Positions 1 to 13,600 of a stretch of 64,000 nt of DNA are shown here, one piece after another. The first letter of the stretch is position 1. Each line of letters begins with the position of its first letter. A program made the position numbers and the translations under genes. The notes beneath the pieces were generated by a model. It was not told the origin of the DNA, did not search any database, and worked only from the letters and a program-made list of their open reading frames with translations. The stretch is from positions 806,001-870,000 of the forward strand of contig JAAXNY010000009.1 of NCBI GenBank assembly GCA_013420905.1. The letters are read 5' to 3'. The DNA is from Collybia mongolica. Its lineage: Eukaryota > Basidiomycota > Agaricomycetes > Agaricales > Clitocybaceae.

Positions 1-3000
1 GTTCTATTTGATTCACCATCAGACGTGTTTTCTTTGATTACCCCCCATCATAGTATGTCTCGTTCTACTTCAAGATGGACTGCTACTGACTTTATAGTCC
101 GACGTGCCCTACTTGATGCACCTGAAAATGTTGCGACTCTCGTACGAGTCGTTATCGTTCGACTCTCCACCCTCATCTCTAATCACAACTTTCCGTCGCC
201 AGCGAGTGCATCCGTCACTGCTTTCGCGTCTTCTTTTATCAAAACTGGGTCCGCATCGTTGGAAGGGAACACTACCAAGGAAGTCCTCAACTGCCTACGG
301 ATACTTCAGCGCGTGCTTCCTGTCATATTCGAGGTCGAAGGAGAATCCAACGCATTCGAGTTGGAACTTTTATGGAGGAAGGAGGAAGTTGACGAAGAAG
401 AAGTTCATGGCACAAACCCACCAGAGACACCTCAGTTTGTGATTGAAGACGATGATGACAGTGATGGTGAACGAGATGAAGTCGTAGTGACGAGTGCGAA
501 GCCCAAAGCGAAAAGGCAGCTCCCTTCGTTGGGCGAAAAACTCTTTAGCTCGACTATCGACTTACTATTCTGTTGCGGCTTCACTTTACCAACGAAGATT
601 CAAGTTGATCATCATAAAATAAATTATGTTATCTGGTACGTCGTTTGTATACCAGAACTGCCCAACCTTGACTTCTCTCTTTCTCTCAGGGAGAAAGGTG
701 TTGGCTCTACGGTCGATCCTGGTGCCAGCCATGCATATGATAGCAACAAGGCAGAGGTTCTACGCCTTTTACTTGTTCTCTTGTCAAGACAGATATATGT
801 TCCTCCTGCTTCATTATTCTCCAAACCTTCGCTTTACAGTCTTTATATTGTTCAAAAAACCGCTCGGCGGGATGTCCTAACCATCCTATGCTCGTTGTTA
901 AACACAGCCATGAATTCTTCATCTTCAAGTGACAATACCATTGGTGGCATGGCTGGCAGTATGGCGGGGAAGCTGCCCTATAACCATCTTGTTTTTAAGG
1001 GTGAAGATCCAAGATCCAACCTTGTGGGAATCTGTTTCCAAGTGCTCTGTGTTCTGCTGGACTTTCAGAGTGGTAATGCAAAAGACACCGTAGTTGGTAT
1101 GGGTGAAAACCAAACATCGTCACCCACAGCACGCACAAATGCTTTCCGCTACTTCTTGGCGAAGTTGGTGAGTGCCATTTTCATTCGAATAAGGAATACC
1201 ACCTCACTTTCCATAGCATCGAGCACAGGATTTCGAGTTCATCGTTGATGGAATAGTTGGAATTCTGGAGCAGCAGATGGCGACGATGAACAACTTACTA
1301 CCTGGAGCCAGGAAGTCTATCCCATACATTAATGAGACAGGTACGTGTTTATGTTCCTCTTTGTTTCAGCCCACACTCATACTAGTTCAGTAATCTTCTT
1401 CTGGAAAATGATAGAATTAAACAAAGTCAGTAAATTTCTTCCTTCCTTTCGTTGAGTTTCACACAGCTTTCATAGAAATTCCGTACCTATGCTCTTCAAT
1501 CGGAAAAGTCAATGGATTTGATAGCATATCTTCTGTGTTATACCCTGGAGGTCAAGGACAAGCCTCGTGAGTTATTCCAAGAGTGTCATTTTTTTTAACT
1601 GATACCCAGAATACCCACAAAGAACAACATGGCCTATGTCGGGCACTTTCTTACATTATTCAAACTTTATCTGCGGACCCCGCATTCGGTCCCAAACTCA
1701 CCAAACCGGTTAAAGCCCAACTTCCGGTGAAGTGGAATGCTGCTGGTACAGCAGCAGATTTTATGGTCAACGTATGTTCCCTTTTTATTATCATTATGTT
1801 CTATATCCCCTAACTTAGGGCTTATCAGGCAATCTATGCGATTGTAGCAACTACATCCGGGACGTTAAACTCCTTGTACCCAGCTCTTATTATTGCTCTG
1901 GCAAATTCTGCGCCTTATTTCAAGAACCTTACCGTAACTGCCTCAACCCGACTTATTCAACTCTTTACGTCATTTTCAAACCCCCTGTTCCTTCTTGCGG
2001 ATGAGGGACACCCCAGGCTCCTCTATTTTATGTCCGTCTTTGTTTTGGCTTATACATCCAGTCTGCTAATAACTTATGTTAGGCTGGAAATCTTTAATTC
2101 CGTCATCCTTCACTATTTGTCTGAAAATCCCAACCTCATCTATGGAATACTGTCTGCGCATAAATCTTTCGAGGACCTCGGAACGTTTACATTATCCCGC
2201 GGTCTTCGTGAAATCAAGCGTGTCCAATTAGCAAAAGAAGAACAGGCTCGAAAGACCGAGAGAAATACGAAAGGCAAGGACTCCGCAGACTCAACCGAGG
2301 ACGTGGACCCTGGAGCTGAAAAAGCTCGGCTCCTTCAAAGCGAAAGCCGTAACTCCCTGACCAATGCTGGCTCGGTCGAAAACCATGAAGGGAGTCCAAG
2401 GCAATCCGAAGGTCAAGAAGAAAGGGCGGATGCTGAAGCCGAAGTTGTAACCCAGTCATTCATGTCACCAGGTACAGATTCCCCGATGGCCGCAGGTTTC
2501 ACCATAGGGACCTCTGAGAAAGCGCGAGGTAAAATGAAAGAGAGGCGGTCACTATCTCTGGAAACGAACAGCAGTTTGGATCGCATCTCAGCGGCTGGAG
2601 TTGGTAGGAACGGGTTTATCCCAACTCAAGAATGGGTCAGTAGCTGATATCGTTTTCGAACTAATCTGTATGCTTAATCTATGGTGTTTTGAAGGTTACA
2701 TCTTGGCAGCAAGGGTGCGGTTCATACTTATCTCCATTTTAAATTTATTTACAATGTCCTAGACTTCCGTTGGACTCTGTCATGCTTTTAATATCTGAAC
2801 TTCTTCCAAAGGTTCAAGAACTGCAGGCTTCGCGACACAGGGCAAATTCCACATCAATCATTGTGGACTTTTTATCGACCGTATCCTTGAAGCACGTACT
2901 TCCAGAAACCTCAGCTTCAACGCCACGGAGATTCATTGTATGTCCCTTGTTTTATGATCTCATTGTGAAAATCTTCATGTACGCCGCTAGTGGTCAGACG

Positions 3001-3212
3001 CATCCATCATCTGGCTAACTTCCCTGATATGGGGTGAGATATATGTACGGGGTATGACGCCTCTGGGCATCTGGAACGCAACGAATGTTCGTCTGTTCTA
3101 CGTCAAACATGCCCAGAATCAACCCCGGCAAATTACAGAGGCCGTCTCAAACGTTGTGGGGGGGTTCCTCAGGAGAACTCCAGAAGCACCGCAATTGCGT
3201 CCACGCTCATGA
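1..3212 (+). CDS. HID1: HID1/Ftp105-family Golgi protein (5' partial)
   Basis: Large peripheral Golgi protein of the HID1 family. Animal HID1 acts at the trans-Golgi in dense-core vesicle sorting, and fission yeast Ftp105 anchors a deubiquitinase at the Golgi. Reading is open from base 1, so the N-terminus lies outside the window. Family landmarks include SSTIDLLFCCGFTLP, KINYVIW, YNHLVFKGEDPRSNLVG and, later, LYPALIIALANSAPYFKNL. About nine introns of 45-75 nt are needed. The first (53..97) is 45 nt, in frame and without a stop. A charged low-complexity linker (about 2220-2640) precedes a last conserved helical part, and the stop is TGA at 3210-3212. Some 900 residues are visible. The family assignment is firm, but exact borders of middle introns are approximate. 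Confidence 0.85.
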
Positions 3213-3399
3213 TAGGCCGTATTATTTGGGTTGTACGATATACGCCTCGAAACCACCTTTGCTTGGAATTACCTATGGTGATAGTGTACATAAATTTTAT
3301 CAATGTGGTCATGGGCATATGTATATACTCAATGCTTGTCGGATTATGACCGGTAAAATCATTTTCCCATCATAACCACCCCCTTCAATATGAACAGAA

Positions 3400-4958
3400 A
3401 TGAATATAGATTCCCTGACGCGAATATCTGACCCTCAGAAGAACTTACTCAAAAGAGGTAAGATATCTATAGAATACGATTGGCATACACCTTTCACAAA
3501 TGCACAATCCCCAGGGCAGATACAATATGTCGAGGACCTTGTCTTGAGCTCGCCGCGAGAAATTGCGGAGAAGTGTAGAATTAGTCAAATCGATGCCAAA
3601 CGTATCATCAATGCCGTCTGTAGTGAAGCCGCCCCACCTCAGATTAGGCGGCTTGAAGATGTAAAATATGAAGGCGATGAAAAATGCATCACCGGCGACC
3701 CTCACCTGGACAGCGCTCTGAATGGTGGGATAAGAACTGGAATGGTATGGGAGATTGCAGGTGAAAGGTATGTGGTTAACTTTCTACGTGAGCGTCGAGT
3801 AAACGTTAATATTCTAGTGCTGCTGGCAAGACCCAACTCGCGCTGCAGATCTCATTGTTTGCCCAGCTTCCGAAAGACAGGGGAGGGTTACATGGTTCGA
3901 CCTGCTACCTCACTACCTCCTCTTCCCTTCCGACCTCTCGGCTCCTGCAAATATCGCAAGAGCACCCAATCTTGTCCAAATCGAACTGTGGTCTGGAGGC
4001 CGTTCATACACTTTCAACACCAACAATACCCACCTTGATCCATGTTCTATCCCAGGTTCTGCCACCCTTCATTAAGAAAGCGCGGGACCGGGATAGCAAA
4101 CCCGTCAAGTTACTAGTCATCGACGCCCTCGCTGAGCTATTCCACACATCGAACAAGACAACAACCAAAACTCTCGTCGAGCGATCGAAGAATGTCTCTG
4201 AAGTGTCTATGCTCCTTCATGCCTTGGCCAGCACACATCAGATTGCAATCTTGGTCTTAAATGAAGTTGTGGATGTATTCGAGAGGGGAGGGGGCTTCAA
4301 TGTTGGTGATGGTGCTCTTGTATACAGCGATCAATCTCGTTGGTTCAGCCGTGCAAATAGCATTCCTGGTGAAGATAGAAAGGAAGCGAGCCTGGGACTT
4401 GTGTGGGCCAACCAGGTAAATGTACGCATCTTATTAAGTCGTACGGGTCGTCGACGATACTTGGATGACGTGGAGAAGAACATCTCCAAACGTCATAGGA
4501 TGGATGCCGAATCTCAAAATCCTTCTGCTGATTCCATAGGGTCAGAGGACCAGTTAACTCTGATTCGACGTTTAAGCGTCGTCTTCAGCTCTGTCTCCTG
4601 CCCAATATCAATGGATTACATTGTTACAGCAGCAGGTATCTCGGTGCTTTCGGGTGGCGAAGTATATCCTTATTCAAATGGGGAGCAATCCACGGCACAG
4701 GAGCGGCCTATTCCTTCCCTAGAAGCTTCCCAAAGTGATATACGGTCACAGATATCACCTCTTGACGTTGGCATCGCAGAAGACGGAAAACAACCTGCAG
4801 AGTACCCACCTGAGAATTCTGGGGATGTAGATCCGAATAATGGTGGTGATGAATGGGACAGATATTGGGAGATGGACGACGTTCCACCAGATGTATATCA
4901 ACATGTTGATCTAGATGGTTTGAATGTACAAGGACACTTGCAAGACTCAGAAGACTGA
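3400..4958 (+). CDS. RAD51 paralogue, XRCC3/RAD57 type
   Basis: Homologous-recombination ATPase that assists Rad51 filament assembly in the nucleus. Introns at 3458..3514 and 3768..3817 give a 483-residue protein. The N-terminus carries a helix-hairpin-helix-like part (KRGQIQYVEDLVLSSPREIA). The Walker A GESAAGKTQ is split by the second intron, a feature visible only after splicing. Walker B is LLVIDALAELF, followed by QIAILVLNEVVDVFE and LVWANQVNVRILLSR, the typical RAD51-paralogue ATPase core. The C-terminal about 90 residues are acidic and look disordered. The first intron is 57 nt, in frame and without a stop, so a naive model would retain it. The family is sure. XRCC3 versus RAD57 naming is less so, because fungal RAD57 and animal XRCC3 are orthologue-like. 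Confidence 0.85.
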
Positions 4959-5042
4959 TAATTAGTATCGGTTTACATAGGGAATATATAGTATATTCAC
5001 TCAGATTTTACATAATGTACAAGTTTTGCCACCTAACCTGAG

Positions 5043-5936
5043 CTACAGCGGAACATCAGTCCACGTAATATACGTAGTATCGAAGTTGCCATATCGCCGG
5101 ACAGTATGCGTGGTGACGTTCATTGTTCTTGTTGAAGTGGGGCAAGAACTTTGAGTTTTAGTCGGATCCCAATGGTGAGCAGCTAGCTTCACAGGCACGG
5201 TAACGAGCCTTTCGGAATAATGTATGGTGATTCCATGTGGGCCTATGTTCTCTGATGAACTGATATTGTCTTTATCAATCGTCGATGATTCGGCGTCGCG
5301 CGAAAAAGGCGAGAGGCATAAGCCTACGAAAGCTGTGCGGGTGGTCAATGGTGGAAGGGGCATGGGAGACATAAAATCCTTGCCGTACCAAACAAATTCG
5401 CACCGCAAGATAACACGACGAGCGCGACAGCGACTTGATGAGGATTTGTCAAAGTAGCCAGATCTGCATGGAGGCCCCTCTCTCTGGTTCGAATTAGAAG
5501 CAGGACGAGATGTACTAGCCCTTCAATGAGGAGGAGAATTGGCTAGGAATTCCAGCTGAAACCTACCAAGGGTGACCGGGAAGAGTAAACCAAAAGTAAG
5601 GATGTTCCTGAGTTTGTTTTTCTCGGGGCAGCGAATTCGGTGAAGCAAGTAGCAGCCTACGGCAAGCAGTACGATGGCACCGATAACCAGGAGAATTGCT
5701 GGTATTACTGAGAAGGGTATATAAGTAAGAGAAACTTCATTAGATCAATTTTACATACACCCTCTAGATCCAGTACCCAAGGATAAAGACAAAAGAGCGA
5801 CGAGAGCAGCATGAAAGACAGATATGAGACCTATATCATAAAAGTTAGAAGGGAGACCTAACCAATATGGGGAACTGTATTTACCCAGGATAATAGTTGG
5901 GAAATATGCAAGTGGGGTATTCTTGAGAATAAACAT
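5043..5936 (-). CDS. hypothetical small membrane protein
   Basis: No family is recognised. Best model: start ATG at 5936, introns 5831..5884 (54 nt, in frame), 5708..5758 and about 5515..5562, giving 246 residues. Hydrophobic stretches are seen in GLISVFHAALVALLSLSLG and IPAILLVIGAIVLLAVGCYLL, followed by a basic segment (HRIRCPEKNKLR), suggesting one or two membrane passes and a hydrophilic, serine-rich C-terminal tail. The last intron is uncertain. The donor with the better consensus (gtaggt, 5566) leads to an early stop near 5350. The donor four bases downstream keeps a long open tail to 5043. The gene lies convergent to the XRCC3-like gene. It could be a fast-evolving surface or vacuolar protein, but nothing in the sequence says which. 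Confidence 0.45.
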
Positions 5937-6795
5937 TTGCGGCTGGTCAAGGGAGTGTGGGGGTAGAACAATCAATGTTAATGCGTAAATTCAGGAACTA
6001 GGGGAGGGGACGAGAGCAATTTAGCGCTAGAGCTGGACTCAGGATTTATAGGGCTGGACAAGATAAGTAGATGAATTGGCGGCTAGCGTCTTGTCGATTG
6101 GTATATATCCGCCGAAGCTGGCCGGATGGCCATGGAAAGAGATTTCCAGTAGGACAATGGCGTCTCATCTTGTCAATGGGCACTTGTATCTGAATCAACA
6201 GTGAGGGACTCGGAACTCAGGAACAAGAGACAAATAACAAAGAGTGATCAGTGGCCATAATATTTGGCACATAGTGCTAACATCCGCAGATCTAGAGGGC
6301 TCCTTTAGGTGGAATTTGAATTCAAACCCAAGTCATGGTTGCTGGCAGGGAACGATCCTTCGACTTGTCCATGGTAGATCTTACAGTCTTAAAGAATAGA
6401 TTGGTGCTGAGCACTCGGAATTGAGCAAAGGCAAGTTAGCCAGTCCACCGATATTATTACTTGTCTAAGCGTGAGCAAATCTCTTTAATCGGTTAGTTTC
6501 TGTCGAGCAGCTGGTATTGGGGGACAAGTCCACCTTAGGGAAATAGGAAAGGAATACATTTAAATTCATGAGTGCGTGGGAAAAAGACGATATGGAATGA
6601 TTAAAGTACAGGAGAGCGCATTTGAACCAAAAGAAGGGGTGGGTATACGACATGAGAGTAAATGTTGCGGCAAGGGAAAGACACCTGTATCAGCCTCAGA
6701 TCATAGCGTTGCCGTTGCCATCGTTGAATGCCTGTAGTCTCTATGTCCATCAAACGAGATACTGTTCACACTTGCTTGAGAGCCCGCGGCCGATA
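5937..6795. other. intergenic region, no gene seen
   Basis: About 860 bases between the small membrane protein start and the ATG8 stop. Only short open frames with no recognisable motif occur on either strand. A TTTGAATTCAAA palindrome near 6318-6330 superficially resembles a tRNA B box but has no matching A box or cloverleaf. The left end should hold the promoter of the membrane protein gene and the right end the ATG8 3' UTR. Confidence 0.5.
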
Positions 6796-7419
<624 letters not shown>

Positions 7420-7839
7420 TTCTGCGGAATGTATGGGCGGTGAATGTGGGGTGGTTTGGGGATAGAGGGTGTGTAGAGGGTGGTAGAGGGTAGTGATGGT
7501 GGTTTGTGGTCAAGATCGACAATGAAAGACAGACACGAGCCGTCCTGACTCTCGAAATAATAACACTCGTCAACAAACATTTCCCCGGTTCGACCAAAAA
7601 TGGTTCCGTGGGCTCTGCCTCAATCGGACCCGCGCCTGACTCTTATTAGTACTGGCCATTGCAGTCTATGTCAGGGCATGTCATAATTAGATGGGTGGGT
7701 GCACTAATTAGGAATACAATAGCAGTCATATTCGGGTATTGTGTAGAACAGATAATTGGGGCAGATCTCTCGAGGCGTTAGGAAAGGAGAGTGGCCAAAA
7801 ACAAGGAACCCCATGGCCAGAACATGGATCGACAAAACA
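7420..7839. promoter_or_regulatory. ATG8 upstream region
   Basis: This 420 bp gap lies between the ATG8 start and the stop of the SPFH gene, both on the minus strand. It must hold the ATG8 promoter and 5' leader plus the SPFH 3' UTR. The ATG8-proximal half is pyrimidine-purine skewed (G/T-rich on plus, 7430-7510, so C/A-rich on the transcribed strand), a common look for fungal leaders. No individual element can be assigned. Confidence 0.4.
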
Positions 7840-10066
7840 TTACTTCTCACGTCTGGCATCTGCTCCCATCCCCGCAGCCATTCCAATGGCCATCGCGTTG
7901 CTCATTTGAGACCCGGGCCCATCAGCTGGGACAAAGACCGTTTTGGATCCAAAGGCCCTCACCCTCGCGACGTCCATGCGGCGCAGCTCCATTTCGCGCG
8001 CGAACTGATCGTGGACTTGACTATCAGCGTGTGCTTTGATTCGGGTTGCTTCGGCATCAGCCTCAGCAGCCAAACGTGTAGCTTCTGCCTGCGCCTCGGC
8101 CTCGATCTTAGTGCGTTGAGCTTGCGCTTTAGCTGCAGCAACGACGCTGTATGCCTGTGCGTCGGCTTGGGTGTTGTCAGATTTGGCTTTGATTCGGGCG
8201 ACGGCCAGCGCGCCCTCTTCTTGCTTGACTTTATTGCTGTTCTCTCTGTCCACATTCTAACAACTTCAAGCATCAGCAACAAACTCTAGATAAAACAATA
8301 CAAATACTAACAGCCGCTTCAACCTGGGCTTGAAGTGCACGCGCTAGAACAAAGGTTTAGTACTGGACAGTTGGGATAATGAGACATTTACTTGTCAGTT
8401 TGTCCATTGTAGATGCGATCTCTCCCTTGAATTGGCGATCAATGACGGCAAGGTCTTTCAGGACGATGCCATATTCAAGTGCCGCTTCATGCATCTCATC
8501 CATGGCACGAGTGCGAAGGGCATCTAAGAATGCAGAAGAGGGATCATTGCCATCCTCCATGTTATCGGGTCCTAGGGACCGCTGTTTAACCTTTTGTAAA
8601 AAAAAATACGTGAAAAAGCCGACTCTCTAGATATCCGGCAAGTCAACTGACCATGGCGGAATAATCGAGATGAGCGACAATTTGAGTCAAGATAGATTGG
8701 GTTTTATCACGAAGTGCATCATATGGGGTATTATATCCATGCGTAGTGAGCTTGAGGGGTTCTGTGAGTTGCCATTTCAGATAAATGGTCAAGCTGACAG
8801 GGACTTGATCGCGAGTGAAGCTACGTAGAGCTGGTTCAATAAAAACGGGGGAGCAGCGACTTTGATAACCCACATGTCCTTGGTTGGCATCTCCAGTTGG
8901 TTTTCTCCAAGCGTGTATAGCCCACGCAAAGTGACGCTAGGATTCGTTATCACAGATTGACCAGCGCCGAGAAGTTCAAGGTCGTCGCCCCTTTGAAGGA
9001 TTGCACAATTGCTCGCTGGAATATTTAAACTGGCAAGACTTTAGCAACTGGAATGAGGAAGAAAATACATCAGTTTACAATGTGGCCACAACATATTCTT
9101 TCTCCACTTTGGAGCTTATCTTGCTCTTCATCTTAACCTCATGAGTCCAACCTAGTGTAACGCCGGTCAGTCTATCTTTCACCACTCCCGGCAGATGTGT
9201 CTGGTCAACGATCGACAGCACATCATATGTGCCTTCAATAGCAAAGGCTCGAATCCAGAGTTCTTGATGACAAAAACGTGGTTCTGGGGGTCTGAGACAA
9301 CGGCTGCTTGATTCTGGGATACCTGGACAACGGTCAATCCTTGAAACTCAATAACGGTGTCAGAGACTTGTTGAAAAAAGTTTGGTCAGGTCTTGGTGGA
9401 ACCCAAAATTGAGATCCTTACGGCCTTGGGTCCCTTCCCACGAACGAGCCCACCAGTTCCGTAGGGGGAAACCGGGATATCGGCCAGGTCGGGTGAGGAT
9501 CTTGGGGATACCACTTTGGGAAGAGAAATCAAGGTATATGAGCACCCGAAGAAACATGGCGCGTATTCGAGGATGAGTTATGTACTAACCCATGGTTTAT
9601 CAACCCGAGCTGACCTGGCTTAACCTCCTTTCCAGTCCAGTCTGTAGGGGACTATATATAGCAATCAGGATTAGATTAGAAAGGAAGGCAAGTCAGGACA
9701 AGTCATACCTTGCCGGATAGGATTTTAGGCCTTCCAGACTGTTGACAGGCTTGTTCAATACTATGTGAGCAGAGGCGGGGTGAGTTTTACCTGGACCAAC
9801 TGCACGTCGAGCTTCTCCAATGCCGCAATGACACCAGCCTTTCTAATGGGTATGAAGAACGGTCTTTCCTCGACAGTGTAGTCAACAGTAGCGACAAAGT
9901 CGTTCCCTATCTTCCGTGTTGACTTTCCATGGCTGTCGCCTGTACGCTTCGAGCCAGAGCTGGGGTTGCTATCCTTGCTGAATGATCCTTGTGGCTTCAA
10001 GCCTGATGTATTGTTATATGTAGCATCGCCAACGACAGTATCGTTCTCTTCAGAAATTGTGCTCAT
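7840..10066 (-). CDS. SPFH/band-7 domain protein with apparent frameshift
   Basis: Prohibitin/flotillin-like scaffold protein that likely assembles on a membrane; its precise role is unknown. Order: polar N-terminus (residues about 1-60), a beta-rich part (TDWTGKEVKPGQLGLINHG, KILTRPGRYPG), the SPFH core (IFTRDQVPVSLTIYLKWQLT), then an Ala/Glu coiled coil (KAQAQRTKIEAEAQAEATR) and a basic end. About nine small introns are required, for example one with donor GTGGGT and acceptor GTAG near 8829-8881. All but one junction keep frame. Near 9253 the frame shifts by one base between VFVIKNSGF and AFAIEGTYDVLSIVDQ, with no possible intron between them. This is either a sequencing error or an inactivated allele. 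The start is ATG at 10066. Confidence 0.75.
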
Positions 10067-10600
10067 TATAGGTTGGGCTCACAGGGATCGTGGGTGGAAA
10101 GGGGGAGAATGTTTGTTCTAAGGTTCCAGTGCCTGAACGTCATAGCATTTTACTTATTTAACGAATCTGCACAGCCGAGAACTTTGTCAATGTACCATAT
10201 ATGTAATACGGCAAAAACCAATCACCGAATCAAATCGATGGGTTTGCCCACTCGCCAACTCAGCGTTGAAACTTGAACATAAGGATGATAGCCGCTGGAT
10301 CACACGCAACACAGCCTTGTCGACGTCTCGACGACAAGTACCTAACTTGATAATACAGGTATCCTCAGCGGTATCTTCGGGTGATGCTTGCAAATCAGGC
10401 GCTTTGAAATGGTGACCGCCAAAGGAGTAACGTCCAATATGCAATTCAAGTTATCGAACGAGGTCAATGGAATTCATCGAAAAAGACGGGTACAGAATTG
10501 TTATACAGGATAACCACATCAGACCACGTGATGAAACGAGTCGCCACGTCCAATTTCGGTTTCGAAACCACTGCAACTCCGAGTCTGCAATTGCTCAACT
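10067..10600. promoter_or_regulatory. divergent promoter region, SPFH and glucosidase I genes
   Basis: This 534 bp region separates the starts of two divergently transcribed genes. Short open frames on both strands (for example about 85 codons on minus at 10187-10444) lack motifs, introns or neighbours that would support coding. No clear TATA box or repeated site was identified. It is expected to hold both promoters. Confidence 0.45.
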
Positions 10601-13600
10601 ATGCGGCTGGGCTGGTTTTTATTACTGTCCCTGGCACAAGGGACTCTATCCCAACGCGCCAATGATACCCTCCTATGGGGGCCTTACAGGCCAAATCTTT
10701 ACTTTGGGCTTAGACCACGGATACCCCAATCCCTCATGACGGGACTGATGTGGTTCGGCACCCAAGACTACCAGTCTGTCATTCGTCAGTAGAGCATGTT
10801 TGTTTGCGTGTTTCGTGACTCTAATATGAATCTTTGTAGGCACGCGCCATGCTTGTGATCAAGGAGATGGCTTGGACAGTTATACGTGGACAGAATATGA
10901 CACGCGCGAGGGTGGGGTGCAAGTCATTCAGGATAGCCAGAATAACGTGAAGATCACGACGGAATTCCTCAAGGTTGCTGGTGGAGATCATGGAGGCAGC
11001 TGGGCTGCTCGAGTGAAGGGGGAACCCATAAAACCTGGTGGGTACATAACAAATTTGTGTGGGCGATAAACCACTAATAACGACCCAACACAGATATCCC
11101 GTCGCGCATTTCTACTATTTTCTACTTTGGACTCGAGGGGCTTGGAGGACTTGAGATGGATACTGATGAAGATGAAAATGTACGTCGTTCGTTTCTTTTG
11201 CCAAACGCTCAGCTAACGTGGGATTGTAGGGTATCTCTGGAGATATCAAACTCTCTGGGTCGACTCCTGAATTAGACGACTTTGTTATTCGTGTGGTTGA
11301 TGGTGGGTTTCTGAGCTTGGGTTGCTGTTACACTATTTACCTGTTCGCAGGTCCGGCAAATAAGGCGGTCACTGAAGGTCCACACTCCAGCGCCTTTGAG
11401 GACCGCATTGGCAAAACTCACTTTATCGGAAAACCTATGCCCTCGGGGAGTATCTGGCAGGCAAAAGGTGGTTCAACCGCCTTTGATGGAGATTACACAT
11501 GTAGGCTAATGCAAAGATCCCAGATGTGATACTAAAAGCACTCATCGACCGCGCGCGCGAGGTTGTTGCTCCATATCAAGATCCAGAGGCGGGCCCGCCT
11601 GACCCATCATTCGTCCTTCAACTTCCGGACGAGGTTTACACCGGTAGTAACTTGTTTGCAGTGCAGAAGCTATTTAGTGGAGAATTCCAATTTGATGTCT
11701 TCTTTGAGAGTGGAAGTTCTAAACAGAAGCTCAGCCGTGAGTGAACCACCTTTCTAGATTGATATACTTGTTGCATATTGACCCTTTTGGACAGCATCCA
11801 TTCTTGACCAGGGTATCCCAGCACTTGTGGAGGCATACGGGTCGCGCTTCCGGTCTGTGTTTCCGTACCCGACGGATTTCACAAAGGATAAACAGCAATC
11901 CCTCGAAGCCTTCTCGAAGGCTGTCACGTCAAATCTTGTTGCTGGTGTTGGTTATTTTTACGGGACATCTATCGTTGACCGAAAATTCTCGTATGAATGG
12001 GACGAGGAGGAAGATACCATTCAAGCTCCACGTGCCAAGGATGATGAAGAAGGGGAGCAGGAGAAAAGCGAGCAAGGTGCTAGGCTGACTGACCCGAAGG
12101 CACTGTTGACTGCAACTCCGAGTCGCAGCTTCTTCCCCCGCGGGTTCTATTGGTAAGGCCATAGATGGTTAATTTGTTGCCATCTCTCATGGTATTCTAG
12201 GGATGAAGGGTTCCATTTACTACACATAGGTGAATGGGATAACGATTTCAGGTAAATTTAGGCTATCTGTACACCTTTGATTTCCTGACACCATCTGAAC
12301 AGCTTGGAAATTCTGAAAGATTGGATCGACCTTATTGACGACGACGGATGGGTTGCGCGCGAGCAGATCCTCGGCGAGGAGGCCAGGAGCAAGGTGTGTT
12401 TCCCTGAAGGAGACTCCTGGCCCCAAACGTTATTGACCCACCTTACAGGTTCCGAAAGAATTCCAGACACAAGTCCCGAATTATGCGAACCCACCCACGC
12501 TCACAATGGCCGTCACAGCCTTCATCGCGCGCGTCAAGGCCACCGGCCCCAGCGGACCCTCGGCCCAGGACCTCGGCATGGATGCACAGATGCCGCTCAA
12601 CCCACCCGGCACCGCCCCCGGCAGCCAGTACCTTGAGCGACCGGAACTCGCGCTCGACTTTCTCAAGTCGATATACAAGCCGCTGAAGCGGCATTACGAC
12701 TGGTTCCGCCGGACACAACGTGGGCAAATCAAGCAGTACTCACGGGTGGCGCGGTCGAGGACGGAGGGGTACCGGTGGCGAGGCAGGTCGGAGCAGCATG
12801 TGTTGACGAGTGGGATGGACGACTACCCGCGCGGTCCCCCGCATGCGGGCGAGCTGCACCTAGATTTGATCTCATGGATGGCGTTCTTCACGAGGACGAT
12901 GAGGGAAATTGCAGGGTTTGTGGGGGAAGTGGACGATGAGCTTTCCTTTGGGGAGATTGAGAAGGCGATTCTGGGGAACATCGATGGTGGGTGTCGTGGT
13001 TTTTATGTGCTGGGGGGGTGTCCTGACAATTTTTATTCCTTTTGTGGTAGATTTGCATTGGAATGATGAAATGAAAATGTATTGCGATGTCAACGTTGAC
13101 GATGACGGTGCGTGACTATGGTGGTATGCTCGGCCTGTTCGAGCTGATTGTTTCCACAGACGAGTCGTACCACGTCTGCCACAAGGGGTACCTCTCGCTC
13201 TTCCCTTTCCTATTATCGCTGCTCCCACCGTCCGCCCCGCAGCTCGGCGACATTCTCGACCTGCTGCGCGATCCCGCCCACCTGTGGTCGCCGTACGGCC
13301 TGCGCAGCCTTTCCGCCGCGCACCCCGAGTTTGGGCAGGGCGAGAACTACTGGAAAGGCCCGATCTGGGTGCAGATGAACTACCTCGCGCTCGGGGCGCT
13401 GCACAAGGTGTGTTTTTTCCTGGTACAGCATGGTGGATATGGATGTTAAAATGTGTGGTGTGCATGGTGGTAGACGTACGCGGCCCAGCCGGGCCCGCAC
13501 CAGGAGCGCGCAAAGGAGATATACAAGGAACTGAGGAAGAATGTGGTCGATAATGTATTCAAGGTACGTTGGATGTTGAATAAAGTTGGGTGTGGGACTG

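Noticed and set aside
6315..6335. tRNA B-box-like palindrome
   Set aside because: No A box, anticodon arm or acceptor stem could be paired around it on either strand.
10187..10444. 85-codon minus-strand frame in the SPFH/glucosidase gap
   Set aside because: No recognisable motif or splice partner, and it sits in a divergent promoter region.
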